Shown piece after piece: positions 39,984 through 52,700 of a stretch of 64,000 bases of DNA. This DNA comes from Demequina sp. Its GTDB lineage: Bacteria > Actinomycetota > Actinomycetes > Actinomycetales > Demequinaceae. Made by a program: the position numbers and the translations under genes. Where the stretch lies: the NCBI RefSeq assembly GCF_016278775.1, contig NZ_JADQBF010000004.1, positions 62,001-126,000 on the forward strand, written 5' to 3'. The notes below the pieces were generated by a model that ran no database searches, had not been told where the DNA came from, and saw nothing but the letters and a program-made list of their open reading frames with translations. The stretch's first letter is position 1; every line of letters starts with the position of its first letter.

Positions 39984-40496
39984 CTACACCGCCGAACGCA
40001 CCCGCATGATCGCGTCGATCGGCACCGCCGACATGGCGCCCACCGAGGTTGACACCTCCACGTAGTCGGCGCCCACCACGGCGATGAGCCCCGTCACCTC
40101 TCCAGCGCCGTAGTCCATGATGACGCGCGCGCGATCACGAGCCAGCGCGCGCAAGGCGTGCCCGATCCCCAAGCGGCGCTCCACCTCACTCACGGTGGAC
40201 GTGCGCGGCGGCAAGCCGGACACCAAGGCCACGGCCCGCATCGGCACCAGGGTCTGCGGCCCACTCGCGCCCAACAGCAGCCACTGCACGGCCGCGTCGA
40301 CCACCACCCCGTGCACTGCCTCGCCGTCGCGAAGCGTCAACGCCACCGTTTGGCCCTTGGCGGTGAGCAGCCGTTCAGCCAGCTCGATCGACGCCCGCTC
40401 CGCACGGGTGAGGTCGGAGACGTCTGCCTGGAACTGCGCATCCTGAGCGGCGCTCAACTGTGTCTCAAGGTCCGCAAAGAGGTCATCCCATCGCAT
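39984..40496 (-). CDS. Conserved actinobacterial protein, possible Sm-like fold
   Basis: A 170-residue soluble protein. An N-terminal helix-rich part (MRWDDLFADLETQL, then SDLTRAERASIELAERLL) is followed by short beta strands around VALTLRDGEAVHGVV and LGASGPQTLVPMRAVALV, which recall an Sm/SH3-like barrel. The function is unknown. I chose ATG 40494-40496, which lies 6 nt after TACCGT and lacks a ribosome site. Confidence 0.65.
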   Translation of the reverse strand: MRWDDLFADLETQLSAAQDAQFQADVSDLTRAERASIELAERLLTAKGQTVALTLRDGEAVHGVVVDAAVQWLLLGASGPQTLVPMRAVALVSGLPPRTSTVSEVERRLGIGHALRALARDRARVIMDYGAGEVTGLIAVVGADYVEVSTSVGAMSAVPIDAIMRVRSAV

Positions 40497-40508
40497 GCAG
40501 ACACGGTA
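40494..40508 (-). promoter_or_regulatory. Leaderless promoter of the Sm-like gene
   Basis: On the minus strand TACCGT (40508 down to 40503), six bases, ATG. There is no ribosome binding site. Confidence 0.6.
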
Positions 40509-40614
40509 GCGAGGCCAGCTATCCACAGTCGCGGTCGACACGCCAAACGCATTCGTGTATACCTAACATCATCAAACTTCATCAAATGCAGTCAGACGAC
40601 GTTGAGGAGGGGCT

Positions 40615-41427
40615 ATGCGGATCATCGGCAGGTTGGCCGCGTGGGTGGCTGTGGTGGGAATGCCCGCAGTGGCGTGGGTACTGGCACAGATCGCATGGGC
40701 ACTATGGGACGGCCGCGAGGCAGTCGTGCACGTGGACGACCTCATGGCCATGGGCGCCGCGGGCTTTGGGGCAGTCGTGGCCGGGTATCTCGCGGCGACC
40801 GGCTGGGCGATGGTGCTGGGTGCGCTGCTCAGGGGTGGCAGGTCAGTGCCCCGCTCCATTGCGACCCTCGCCCCTGCGTCGTGGCAACGCGTCACCGCGA
40901 CCGCTCTGGGCGTGACCATGAGCGCCGGATTGGGTGCGCCAGCGCTCGCTACGCAGTCAGAGGCGCCGCAAGTGGGGTGGAGCGAGCCCTCCACGAGTCA
41001 ACCGGCCCATCCGGCCCACGCCAGCACCACCCTCGCCAGCCCTGCCGGGTGGGTTGTGCCTCCAGCCTTCACCACGCCCAGCGCGGGTTCGCCGGACGGC
41101 GGCACTGTCACCGTCGGTTTCACTCCCGCACCGGCGGCGGCTCCGACCGCGCAACACGCTCCCGCAGTGCAGCAGGCAGAGCAGGTCACTCCCGCGGGTA
41201 TGGTCGCCACCAGCGAGTCCCCCGATGCTGCCCAGACGTACACGGTGGTCCACGGCGACTCGCTGTGGCGCATCTCGGCCAAGATCCTGGGCCCAGAGGC
41301 GAGCGACGCCGCCATCAACAGGGCCTGGCCAGAGCTCTACGCCGCCAACGCCGACGCCGTGGGCCCCGACCCCGCTCTCATCCACCCCGGCCTCGTGCTC
41401 ACCGTGCCAGCCGGGCTCGGCTCATGA
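40615..41427 (+). CDS. LysM-domain membrane protein
   Basis: A 270-residue protein: two N-terminal membrane helices (about 5-28 and 48-70), a third hydrophobic segment near 95-110, a long Pro/Ala/Thr-rich spacer (about 115-195), and a C-terminal LysM domain (YTVVHGDSLWRISAKILG, about 206-265) that binds peptidoglycan. A GAGGAGGGG site lies just before the ATG at 40615. It overlaps the Rv3235-like gene (ATGA) and is part of the block before secA in many actinobacteria. Confidence 0.85.
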   Translation: MRIIGRLAAWVAVVGMPAVAWVLAQIAWALWDGREAVVHVDDLMAMGAAGFGAVVAGYLAATGWAMVLGALLRGGRSVPRSIATLAPASWQRVTATALGVTMSAGLGAPALATQSEAPQVGWSEPSTSQPAHPAHASTTLASPAGWVVPPAFTTPSAGSPDGGTVTVGFTPAPAAAPTAQHAPAVQQAEQVTPAGMVATSESPDAAQTYTVVHGDSLWRISAKILGPEASDAAINRAWPELYAANADAVGPDPALIHPGLVLTVPAGLGS

Positions 41428-41861
41428 CCGCCGTCGCCTACGCGGTTCCGCAGCCCGGCTTCACCCCGGCACCGCAACCACGGCCAACTCCGGCGCCACC
41501 GTCGGTCGTTCCCTCCGCGTACCGCAAACGGCGCGCACTCGGCGACCCCACCCCCTTGGCATGCACGGTGGCTCGCACCGCCATGGAGGTCGCACTCGGG
41601 GCGGAAGGAATCCACACCCTCACGCGGTGGATCACCCCCACCCTGCGAACATCTCTGCTCAAACAACGCTCGCTCGCGCGGCGTGCGGCCTATGTGGCCA
41701 GAGGAGACATCGCGGTGGCACGCATTCGCGTGTGCCGCGTGAGCGCCACTGCGGCGGAGGCAGGTCTCGTCCTCATGGAGGGCAAGATCGCCCACCCCGT
41801 CGCGATGCGCTTGGAGGCGTGCGCCGGGCGCTGGCTCATCACCGTCCTGGATTTGGGCTAG
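41424..41861 (+). CDS. Rv3235 family protein
   Basis: A 145-residue basic soluble protein. A Pro-rich N terminus (about 8-30) precedes a compact alpha/beta domain ending RLEACAGRWLITVLDLG, the conserved Rv3235-type tail. The Rv3235 family is usually found beside secA and has no known function. The ATG at 41424 overlaps the LysM gene stop. It converges with secA. Confidence 0.78.
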   Translation: MTAVAYAVPQPGFTPAPQPRPTPAPPSVVPSAYRKRRALGDPTPLACTVARTAMEVALGAEGIHTLTRWITPTLRTSLLKQRSLARRAAYVARGDIAVARIRVCRVSATAAEAGLVLMEGKIAHPVAMRLEACAGRWLITVLDLG

Positions 41862-41867
41862 TCCCGG

Positions 41868-44717
<2,850 letters not shown>

Positions 44718-44757
44718 GGTGCTATGTCCCGCCTTCCTGCGTGGGCCACCGTCCATC

Positions 44758-45651
44758 CTAGGTGGTTGCCAACTGAGGTTCTTGTCTGCGTGGGCGCAAT
44801 AGCGTGACAGCCGCGCCCAGCGCTGCCGCTCCGACCATACCGCTTGGCCCGAGCCGTTCCGCCAACACGATCACGCCCAGCACTGTCGCCACGAGGGGTT
44901 CCAAGAGCGCCACAATCGTGGCAACGAATGGCGGCACCGTTGCGAGCCCAGTAAGAAAGGCCGCGTACGCCACGGCGGTCATGGCAACACCCAGGACCAG
45001 GATGAGGGCCCATCCGCTCAGGCCACTTGCCGCGCCGATACCAGACAAGGCGGCCACAGGGATCAGCAGCACACCGCCAAACGTGAAGCCGATGGCGGTG
45101 AGGGGGATGGGGTGGAGTCCCTCGACGGGCTTGCGGTTGAGTACCGCGATGCCAGCGAACGTCGCGCCGTTCGCCACGGCGAGCAACCCGCCGAGCAAGC
45201 CGTTGGCACCCAGTTGCAGGGACCCCGACAGCAGCAACCCGAGGCCGACGAGCGCCAGAACCAACGCGAAGACGGTGCGCCGCGTGGGGCGAACCCGGTG
45301 AAAGGCCCAGTCGAAGACGGCGGCGAAGAACGGGGACGAGCCGATCCCGATGAGGGTGGCGAGGCCGACGGACGACAGGCTGATGGCGGAGAAGTACAGC
45401 GCCTCGAACAGCGCCGTCAGTGCGCCGGTTGCCGCGATGCGACGCCACGCCTGGGCACTCAGAGACCGCGGTCGCAGGCGGGGCACCACGATGACCACCA
45501 CGAGCAACGCCAGCCCGCCCACGAGCATCCGCCACATGGCAACGGAGAGCGGGCCAACACCCTCGTCGCGGGTGATGAGCGCGCCGACGACCCCTCCCGA
45601 ACCCCACAGCACGGCAGCAAGAGTCACCGCCAAGAAGTCACGAGTGCGCAC
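44758..45651 (-). CDS. EamA/DMT-superfamily transporter
   Basis: A 297-residue inner-membrane protein with ten hydrophobic helices in two EamA repeats ([20 protein letters not shown] in the first, and a second beginning near 150). These carriers export metabolites or amino acids; the substrate is unknown. The GTG at 45649-45651 is 6 nt after TACCCT with no ribosome site. It ends 41 bp before the secA start on the same strand. Confidence 0.85.
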   Translation of the reverse strand: MRTRDFLAVTLAAVLWGSGGVVGALITRDEGVGPLSVAMWRMLVGGLALLVVVIVVPRLRPRSLSAQAWRRIAATGALTALFEALYFSAISLSSVGLATLIGIGSSPFFAAVFDWAFHRVRPTRRTVFALVLALVGLGLLLSGSLQLGANGLLGGLLAVANGATFAGIAVLNRKPVEGLHPIPLTAIGFTFGGVLLIPVAALSGIGAASGLSGWALILVLGVAMTAVAYAAFLTGLATVPPFVATIVALLEPLVATVLGVIVLAERLGPSGMVGAAALGAAVTLLRPRRQEPQLATT

Positions 45652-45663
45652 CTGCGAAGGGTA
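45649..45663 (-). promoter_or_regulatory. Leaderless promoter of the EamA transporter gene
   Basis: On the minus strand TACCCT (45663 down to 45658), six bases, GTG. There is no ribosome binding site. Confidence 0.6.
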
Positions 45664-45755
45664 TCCGGCGCACGCTCCTCACAGGCACCGGCGCCCGGCG
45701 CTCGCCTCGGGGGGGCCGAGTTCGCCGGGCGCGGTGCCCTGGTGCGGAGAAGTCG

Positions 45756-46400
45756 CTAGGCGCTCTTGCGCTCCGCAGCGTCGCGGGACTCTGGGTCGAT
45801 GTGGATGACGCCGTACGTCCATCCGCGACGCCGATAGACCGCGCTGGGCAGTTGAGTCTCTGAGTCGAGGAACAGGTAGAAGTCGTGTCCCACCAGCTCC
45901 ATCTGGTCAATCGCCTCTGAGACGGTCATGGGCTCCGCAGAGTGGGTCTTGGAGCGGATCACGATCGGGGTGCCGTCGAGTGGGATCTCGCGCACCGAGT
46001 CTCCTGGTGCGCCTTCCCAGGACTCCACGTTCCCCACGGGCGGGGTAGCCGCGGCAGCGTCCGCCTCCACCACCTCGCGCAGCGACGGCGCTCCGTTGTG
46101 ACGGTTGGCGCGCCGTTCGTGCAGCTTGCGCAAGCGATCACCGATACGGGCTGCCGCGAGTTCAAGGGCTACGACGCGGTCGTCTGCCGACGCTTCGACA
46201 CGGATCACTCCGCGATCGTGAAGCGTGATCTCGACCCTTTCCGCATCGGCCGCCAATCGGGGGTTTCGTTCATGGACCACATGAACCTCGACCCGCGTTG
46301 CCTTCGGAGCCAATGCCGCGATCTTCTCCATCTTGGACGTGATGCGCTCACGCATGTCGTCGTTGACTTTGGTGTGGCGACCCACAATGGCAATGTCCAT
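45756..46400 (-). CDS. hpf: Ribosome hibernation promoting factor, long form
   Basis: A 214-residue HPF. The N-terminal RaiA domain (about 1-105, starting MDIAIVGRHTKVNDDMRERI) binds the decoding region. A linker and a C-terminal dimerisation domain (about 150-214, with EPMTVSEAIDQMELVGHDFYL cited in part) form 100S ribosome dimers. Start ATG 46398-46400 follows GAAGGAG. Position between secA and comF is usual in actinobacteria. Confidence 0.95.
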   Translation of the reverse strand: MDIAIVGRHTKVNDDMRERITSKMEKIAALAPKATRVEVHVVHERNPRLAADAERVEITLHDRGVIRVEASADDRVVALELAAARIGDRLRKLHERRANRHNGAPSLREVVEADAAAATPPVGNVESWEGAPGDSVREIPLDGTPIVIRSKTHSAEPMTVSEAIDQMELVGHDFYLFLDSETQLPSAVYRRRGWTYGVIHIDPESRDAAERKSA

Positions 46401-46450
46401 GGCAACTGCTCCTTCGAGTGATGCCGCGCTCTGGCGCGGCGGGACGGGAC

Positions 46451-46486
46451 GTGATGGGGGGCGCCGCTTCGCGCCTTTCGCATCAC
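46451..46486 (-). terminator. Hairpin between comF and hpf
   Basis: Outer arms gtgatg (46451-46456) and catcac (46481-46486), inner arms ggcgc (46460-46464) and gcgcc (46471-46475). It lies after the comF stop and before hpf on the minus strand, so it may end comF transcripts or shape the hpf leader. Confidence 0.45.
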
Positions 46487-46529
46487 CCCCTTCGACTCAG
46501 AAGGTGCGACCAGTTGGTCGTCGTAGTCG

Positions 46530-47324
46530 TCACGATACTTGCCCGGCGGCACGCGCGCCATACGCCGGAGCAGCGGCCAGGCAGAACCCCGCGGCGACCG
46601 TGAGGAATGTCACCTGGAGTGCGCTGGTAGCGGCCGCAATGGTCGCTCCTGTGGTGATGACGTCGTCCACTAAAAGTGCCCGCCCTTGAGCCCGGCCGCG
46701 GCCCACGGCGCGCACGCTTGACGCTTGTCGCCACCGTTCCCGGGCGCTCGACCCGCGCTGTTCCCCTGCGCCGATGGCGAGGGCTTTCACCACCCGCGCA
46801 TCCACACCAGCGTCGCGCAGGCCCGTCGCTGTTGAGTGGGCCAACAGCAGCGGCAGGTCGATGCCTCGGCGGCGGGTGCTGCGTCTGCGGGCAGGCACCG
46901 GCACCACCGAAATCGGGGAGCCCACGGCGTCGGCAATGTCACGGGCACCACGGCGCACTACCCCAGCAAAGAAGGCATCGAGGTCGCGCCTGCCAGCATC
47001 CTTCCAGGCCGACACCATGGCGTGGTTCGTGCCAGCGAGGCTGGCAATGGCCCACATGGGAAGTGGCGGTTGACCTGGCACGTCGAGCCGAGGAGCGGCC
47101 GACTCCGATCGCAGCGGCGGCTCCCACCAAGGTGCCTCGCACTCGTCGCACCAACGCACGTCACGTAGACCGCAGCCTGGGCACTGCACGGGCACCACCG
47201 CTCGCGCGACGTCGCGCGCGGCCTGGGCACACCACGCGGGCGGGCGGCGATGCCAGGCGGGCCAGCGGGAGCGCCACTCACTCAATGCTGCGGCTTGTGC
47301 CGTGCTGCTGCGAGACGTGACCAC
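46530..47324 (-). CDS. ComF-family phosphoribosyltransferase-like protein
   Basis: A 264-residue protein with an N-terminal double-CxxC zinc finger (C48, C51, C59, C62) and a C-terminal type I PRTase fold ending in the PRPP motif LLVDDVITTGAT (217-228). ComF proteins take part in DNA uptake in competent bacteria; in actinobacteria without competence the role is unclear. The start is uncertain: I chose the GTG at 47322-47324, but the frame is open upstream into lpqB. Confidence 0.85.
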   Translation of the reverse strand: MVTSRSSTAQAAALSEWRSRWPAWHRRPPAWCAQAARDVARAVVPVQCPGCGLRDVRWCDECEAPWWEPPLRSESAAPRLDVPGQPPLPMWAIASLAGTNHAMVSAWKDAGRRDLDAFFAGVVRRGARDIADAVGSPISVVPVPARRRSTRRRGIDLPLLLAHSTATGLRDAGVDARVVKALAIGAGEQRGSSARERWRQASSVRAVGRGRAQGRALLVDDVITTGATIAAATSALQVTFLTVAAGFCLAAAPAYGARAAGQVS

Positions 47325-47416
47325 CGCGTCATCGTGGCCCCGGCACGGCGTGCGCGGCGCACCGCATCGCCCGGGTTGGGGATCAGCGCCGCGGCACGGA
47401 CCTCGGCACGACACGG

Positions 47417-49126
47417 CTAGCCCGCGTAGGCGACGTCCCTCACCCCTGACAACTTGGGTGCCCAGCCGTTGCCGGACCTCGCCACCAACTCTCCGTCCGC
47501 TGACACGGCCTTGAGTGTGCGCACTCCGTTGCGCGCCGTCACGGAGACGGCGCCCGCATATGTCGTGAAGTCGGTGGTCCACCCACCGATACCCACGAGC
47601 GCCATTTCCCCAGATTCTTCGCCAAGCGCGACGACCGAGGTGCCATCGACCCATTCGAGGTCGATCGACGGCCTGACCGTTGACCCAAACGCCAACGGTT
47701 CGCCCACCGCGAGCGGGCGCCCGTCTTCGTGCCTGGCGATCGAGACCACCTCGAGGACCTGTTCCACCCCTGACCGGCTGAGGATCGCCAACCTGGCGCC
47801 GTCGCGGGACACCGCCACCGACTGGACGGAAGACCCGGCGAGCCACGGGGCAGCGATTTCTATCGTGTCTTGCTCAGGGGCCGCCACCGCAAGGACACCT
47901 TCAGACACGGCCTCAGTGCTCCACATCCATCCGTAGACATCAAAGGACGGGGCTACCATGCCGGTGCCCGGGATCACCTCGGTGGAGGGGATGATGGCAC
48001 CCTCCACTGGCGGCTCCGCGTCGTCCGCCGCCACCAGGCCACCTTCGGCCGCGAGCGCGGTGCTCACGTGCACCGATCCGCCCCACTGGAACGCGACCGT
48101 GGTTCCATCGAAACCCAGCGCGAAGCCGTCCGCAGTCTCGGGGACAACACCGGCGGCTGACGGCGTCACCGACGTCGCCTCACCGTCCCACAGCGCGAGC
48201 CGCCCGTCGACCACGACGAGTGCCTGTTCCCCCGGCAGTGCGGCGGGCTCGAGCACCACGGAGGCGTCACCACCAAGGGCAACAGCTCCCACCGTCGTCA
48301 CCACGTCCTGAACCAAGGGCAGCTGAGTGAGCGTCTGCAGCATCTGCTGTTGGGCGAGCGAACGCTGCGCGGGGTCGCCAGCGGACCCGAGCGCGAGCGC
48401 GACGTTTGCGACGCCGTCGGTCACCACCACCGAGTCGACGCCCAGGGCTGACCCAGGGGGGAACCCCGTCTGAACGCCGCCAGCCAACCATGCCGACGGC
48501 CCCTCGACGAGTTCGCGCGCGGCGGCGGTCGCAATCTGGTCGTTGTCGGCGAACCACCGCACTTCTGGCACCTGGGTGGCGCCGTTGGCGGCCGCGAAGT
48601 ACAGGCTCACCGGCCGAAAGAACCGCTCAAAATTGGCTGCCGACATCACCATGCCGTCGTCGAGTGCCGTGATGCGGTATCTGCCGAACTCGTCAATCCC
48701 CACCTTGAACTCGAGGTCCTTGCGGACGTCGGCGGAGGCGGTCACCATCACTCCGGAAGCATCGACTTCCGCGGCCACCGGAACGGAGTACGTGAAGGTG
48801 CCGTTGTCCTCGTTGTACGACGGAACCACCTGCCGAGAGTCGAAGACCGTGACCTGCGCGAGCGGGTCCCACTCGAGGGCGGCCGGCCCCGTGAGAAACT
48901 CGCGCGCCACGTCGAAGCCGCTGACCGAACCTCCCGCGGCGGCGGTGAGGAACCCTTGCACGATGGAGCGTGGCGTCGCGTTGGGCCCAGGGCCCGTCAG
49001 GATGGGCGGGATTGCCCCAGGCTGGACCACATCGGTGTCCCCTGGCCTGACATCCCCGCTCGTGGGGATCGACGTGCACGCCGCGAGCGCGAGGCACGTT
49101 GCCAAGATCACGAGGGCTCGCCTCAC
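47417..49126 (-). CDS. lpqB: Lipoprotein LpqB, partner of the MtrAB system
   Basis: A 569-residue lipoprotein: short signal, lipobox L-A-A-C (Cys17), a conserved TSIPTSGDV after it, a GerMN-like domain (about 200-290), and a beta-propeller-like C-terminal half. In mycobacteria LpqB interacts with the extracytoplasmic part of MtrB and tunes MtrA output. The GTG at 49124-49126 overlaps the mtrB stop (GTGA). The order mtrA-mtrB-lpqB is standard. Confidence 0.94.
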   Translation of the reverse strand: MRRALVILATCLALAACTSIPTSGDVRPGDTDVVQPGAIPPILTGPGPNATPRSIVQGFLTAAAGGSVSGFDVAREFLTGPAALEWDPLAQVTVFDSRQVVPSYNEDNGTFTYSVPVAAEVDASGVMVTASADVRKDLEFKVGIDEFGRYRITALDDGMVMSAANFERFFRPVSLYFAAANGATQVPEVRWFADNDQIATAAARELVEGPSAWLAGGVQTGFPPGSALGVDSVVVTDGVANVALALGSAGDPAQRSLAQQQMLQTLTQLPLVQDVVTTVGAVALGGDASVVLEPAALPGEQALVVVDGRLALWDGEATSVTPSAAGVVPETADGFALGFDGTTVAFQWGGSVHVSTALAAEGGLVAADDAEPPVEGAIIPSTEVIPGTGMVAPSFDVYGWMWSTEAVSEGVLAVAAPEQDTIEIAAPWLAGSSVQSVAVSRDGARLAILSRSGVEQVLEVVSIARHEDGRPLAVGEPLAFGSTVRPSIDLEWVDGTSVVALGEESGEMALVGIGGWTTDFTTYAGAVSVTARNGVRTLKAVSADGELVARSGNGWAPKLSGVRDVAYAG

Positions 49127-50745
49127 AGTTCCACCTCCGTCGACAACGACACCCGCGGTCCTACGTCGGGGAAGTCCTGCTCGCCCATCTCAAGCGGCAA
49201 CGGGTCGCGAAGACCGAGCCCCCGTGAGCCACACGGCAACATGAGCCGGAATGAGGCTCCTTCTCCCGGCCGCCCCGCCGCCTCGAGCACGCCATCGTGA
49301 AGCAAGGCGTCCTCCCTGGCGATCGACAGGCCAAGACCGGTGCCACCCATCGTGCGAGCGCGCGCTGGGTCTCCCCGCCAGAAGCGGTCAAAGACGCGCT
49401 GCGCCTGGGAGGGGGACAGGCCGACGCCGTAGTCACGCACCACGACGGCGATCGTGCGCGCGGTCGACGCGACGCCGATGTCGACCGGGCCGTCTTGGGC
49501 GTGTTCGATTGCATTGGACAACAGATTGCGCACGATGCGGCCCACGCGCGGCGCGTCCATAGACGCCATGTGCTGGCCCTCTTGCACCCACAGCCGCAGC
49601 GGCACCCCTTGATCAGCGGCGGCGGGAGCCAGCGTCTCGACCTGGTCCCTCACCACCTCCGCCACGTCGTGCGCCTCGAAGTCCAACTGCGCGGCACCAG
49701 CGTCGATGCGGGAAATCTCGAGCAGATCCGCGAGGAGCGCTTCGAACCGGTCGAGCTGCGTCGCCAGCAGTTCGGCGGAGCGTGCGACGGAAGGCGAGAA
49801 GTCGGCCCGCGCGTCGTGCAGAACGTCCGACGCCATGCGGACCGTGGTCAACGGCGTGCGCAACTCATGCGACACGTCTGACACGAAGCGGCGCTGGAGG
49901 CGGGACAGGTCCTCCATCCGGGTGATCTGGCGTTGAAGGGACGCAGCCATGTCGTTGAAGGTGGTGGCGAGGGTGGCCATCTCGTCGTTGCCCTTCACTC
50001 TCATCCGTTCCGACAGGTGGCCGTCGGCCAGCCGCGCGGCCACTCTCGCGGCGGCGCGCACAGGGCGCACGGCCTGCAGGGTTACCGTCCAGGTCATGAA
50101 GACCACGAGCAACACGAGGGCGGAGGCGCCGAGCGCGAGGACACGCTGGATGAGGGCGAGGGTGTCCTCCTCATCGGCGAGCGAGTACACGAAATACAAC
50201 TCATACTCTTCGGCGGACTTCAAGTCGAGAGGGGCGCCAACCACCACGGCCGGCGCGCCGGAAGGCAACTCGGCAGGCTGCCAGAACTGGTTCGACTCGT
50301 TCACCACGGAGGCACGGAGGTCTGGCGTGATGAGGGGTATCAGTTCCTGTTGGCCGAACAGAGTAAGGAACACATCCGAGTCGTTGTTGGGCGAGCGCAA
50401 CAGCACCAAGCTGCGCGACGCGCCCCCCAGCTTGTTGAGCGCCTGCAGCTGGTCGATCACCAGTTGCTGAAGTTCGCCGGGCGTCTCCGCCGTGGATGCC
50501 TCGAACACCTGTTGGGTGCTCTCGATGTCTCGGGCAGACTCCACAAGGATGCGCTCCACGCGCTTGTCCACTAGTCCGTCGCGAATCTCGGTCGTCACAT
50601 ACGCGCCCAGCACCGCCACGGCCGCCAGACCCACCACGAGCGTCGAGGTGATGACCCTCAGCAGCATGGACCTGGTCCAGCGGCGCCACAGTTTCTGGAC
50701 TGGCGCGAGCAGCATCATGCCCACCGCGCGCGCGCTGAATCTCAC
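49123..50745 (-). CDS. mtrB: Sensor histidine kinase MtrB
   Basis: A 540-residue kinase: two membrane helices (about 28-50 and 205-225) flank an extracellular sensor region, followed by HAMP (about 225-280), HisKA with phospho-acceptor His293 in VSDVSHELRTPL, and HATPase_c with NLLSNAIEHA and GGTGLGLSIA. MtrAB controls cell-wall hydrolases and division in actinobacteria. The GTG start at 50743-50745 overlaps the mtrA stop. Confidence 0.95.
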   Translation of the reverse strand: MRFSARAVGMMLLAPVQKLWRRWTRSMLLRVITSTLVVGLAAVAVLGAYVTTEIRDGLVDKRVERILVESARDIESTQQVFEASTAETPGELQQLVIDQLQALNKLGGASRSLVLLRSPNNDSDVFLTLFGQQELIPLITPDLRASVVNESNQFWQPAELPSGAPAVVVGAPLDLKSAEEYELYFVYSLADEEDTLALIQRVLALGASALVLLVVFMTWTVTLQAVRPVRAAARVAARLADGHLSERMRVKGNDEMATLATTFNDMAASLQRQITRMEDLSRLQRRFVSDVSHELRTPLTTVRMASDVLHDARADFSPSVARSAELLATQLDRFEALLADLLEISRIDAGAAQLDFEAHDVAEVVRDQVETLAPAAADQGVPLRLWVQEGQHMASMDAPRVGRIVRNLLSNAIEHAQDGPVDIGVASTARTIAVVVRDYGVGLSPSQAQRVFDRFWRGDPARARTMGGTGLGLSIAREDALLHDGVLEAAGRPGEGASFRLMLPCGSRGLGLRDPLPLEMGEQDFPDVGPRVSLSTEVEL

Positions 50746-51425
50746 GACGTGTGGCCGCCAGCCTTGTACCCCACTCCGCGCACGGTGAGCACAATCTCGG
50801 GATTCTCGGGATCGTGTTCGATCTTGGCGCGCAGCCGTTGAATGTGGACGTTGACCAACCGGGTATCGGCCGCGTGGCGGTAGCCCCACACGTCCTCGAG
50901 CAGCACCTCGCGGGTAAACACCTGACCCGGAGCGCGCGCGAGCGTCACCAGCACGTCGAACTCGAGAGGCGTGAGCTGCACCACCTCTCCGCCGCGGGTC
51001 ACCCGGTGGCCGGTGACGTCGATCTCAAGGTCGCCGATGCGCACGACGCCAGGCGAGATGTTGTCATTGCGGCGCAGCCTGGCGCGCACACGCGCGATGA
51101 GTTCGCGTGGCTTGAACGGCTTGGGGATGTAGTCGTCCGCCCCCGACTCCAAGCCGAGCACCACGTCGACGGTGTCCGACTTGGCCGTCAGCATGATGAT
51201 CGGCACGCCAGACTCGGCGCGGATCTCCCGACAGATGTCGATTCCCGACTTTCCAGGAAGCATCAGGTCGAGCAGGATCACGTCTGGTTGCTCGGCACGG
51301 AAGATGTCGACCGCCCGATCCCCGTGATCGCAGAACACCGGATGGAATCCGTCGGCTCGCAACACAATGCCCGTCATCTCCGCAACTGCTGGGTCGTCGT
51401 CGACCACCAGGATCTTTGCCACCAT
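50742..51425 (-). CDS. mtrA: Response regulator MtrA
   Basis: A 227-residue OmpR-type regulator. Receiver domain with acidic pocket D10-D11 and phospho-acceptor D53 (LLDLMLPG), conserved Lys in YIPKPF, and C-terminal winged helix (about 130-225) ending TVRGVGYKAG. It is usually essential and controls rpf, ripA and dnaA-region genes. I start at ATG 51423-51425, 6 nt after CATCAT, with no clear ribosome site. Confidence 0.96.
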   Translation of the reverse strand: MVAKILVVDDDPAVAEMTGIVLRADGFHPVFCDHGDRAVDIFRAEQPDVILLDLMLPGKSGIDICREIRAESGVPIIMLTAKSDTVDVVLGLESGADDYIPKPFKPRELIARVRARLRRNDNISPGVVRIGDLEIDVTGHRVTRGGEVVQLTPLEFDVLVTLARAPGQVFTREVLLEDVWGYRHAADTRLVNVHIQRLRAKIEHDPENPEIVLTVRGVGYKAGGHTS

Positions 51426-51523
51426 GTCGCCATGATGCCACGGCCCACCACTTGACGGGGCGCGCGCCTTGGGGGTGGGCCCGAGGCGTGGCAAGATGGG
51501 CGGCACACACGCGAGGAGGGGAC

Positions 51524-52699
51524 GTGACGGACAACGGCTCGTCGGGAAACGACGGTTGGGCCATGCCGGGCACGAACGTGCCGCCGCCTGGGCAGGCACC
51601 CCCTGGCGCACCAGGGTCCGGTTACGCTCCACCTCCAGCGCCCGGCTACGCCCCGCCACCGGCGCCCAACTACGCGCCTCCTCCTGTACCGCCAGGTGCG
51701 GGTGTGCCACAGCAGCCAGCACTGACCTACCGTTCGTGGCAGCCGGGCATCGTCGCGTTGCGCCCCTTGCCCTTTGGCGACTTCATCACGGTGCCCTTCA
51801 AGGCCATGCGCTTCAACCGCGCGGTGGTGGTGGGCGGACCGCTGTTGCTGTTCACCGTCAGTGCGATGCTCACGGCCCTCGCGATCTGGGCCGCGGCCAA
51901 CGACAGCGAGCTCAACCTGTTCTCCTACTACGACTCCTTCAAGGGAATATCCACCTCGACGATCGTTGCCGCGGTGATCGCGGGGCTTTCCTGGGTGGTC
52001 TCGGACGTGTTGGCATCCTCGATCGTTTACCCCGCCGTGGCGCGAGCCATGCTGGGAGAGCGCATCACGTTCTCGGCCGCAATGAAGGCCACCATGGCGC
52101 GCATCGGACACCTGTTGCTGTTGTCGGTGATCGCCGCCATACCGCTGCTCATTGTCGCGGGACTCGCGTTCTGGGGACTGGTCACCACGAATCCGAATGA
52201 TGACTCCGCTTTTGGCGCCGCGCTTCTGGGGACCATGGCCCTGATCTTGTTGGTGATGGTGCCCATCGCCTTCGCCATCAGCGTGTACTCGGTGGTCGCC
52301 CGCGGAGCCATCGTCTTGGAACGCGCGAACGCCATCCAGGCGATCAAGCGAGCCATCCAGCTCGTGCCAGGGCGTTTCTGGTGGTCGGTGCTCATCATGT
52401 TCGTGGTGGGGCTGATCGTCGGCGCCGTCCAACAGGCTTTCGGCTTCGTCACCCAGTTCGCCGCGATCATTCCGATGGGGCTCACGTCGAGCGGCAACGC
52501 CGACGCCGCGGTCGCGATCGGGTTCATCGTGGGGTACATCTTCCAGTTGATCGCCATCTGCGTGACGCAGTACTCGTTCTTTGGGTCAACAAGTGCGCTC
52601 ATCTACCTCGACATGAGGATGCGCAAGGAGGGCCTCGCGTTCGACCTGGCCAAGGCCGCAGAGGCGCGCTACGCCGCCGCTCAGAACTCCATGGCGTGA
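51524..52699 (+). CDS. Pro/Tyr-rich multi-pass membrane protein
   Basis: A 391-residue protein. The first 70 residues are Pro/Gly/Tyr-rich with repeated GYAPPPAP units. The rest holds about six membrane helices arranged as in DUF975/glycerophosphoryl-diesterase membrane-domain proteins (FITVPFKAMRFNRAVVVGGP near the start). GAGGAGGGG lies just before the GTG at 51524. It heads a rightward run through DUF4129, DUF4350, MoxR and DUF58 genes with 1-4 bp gaps or overlaps, so it is probably part of that membrane-associated system. Confidence 0.75.
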   Translation: MTDNGSSGNDGWAMPGTNVPPPGQAPPGAPGSGYAPPPAPGYAPPPAPNYAPPPVPPGAGVPQQPALTYRSWQPGIVALRPLPFGDFITVPFKAMRFNRAVVVGGPLLLFTVSAMLTALAIWAAANDSELNLFSYYDSFKGISTSTIVAAVIAGLSWVVSDVLASSIVYPAVARAMLGERITFSAAMKATMARIGHLLLLSVIAAIPLLIVAGLAFWGLVTTNPNDDSAFGAALLGTMALILLVMVPIAFAISVYSVVARGAIVLERANAIQAIKRAIQLVPGRFWWSVLIMFVVGLIVGAVQQAFGFVTQFAAIIPMGLTSSGNADAAVAIGFIVGYIFQLIAICVTQYSFFGSTSALIYLDMRMRKEGLAFDLAKAAEARYAAAQNSMA

Positions 52700-52700
52700 C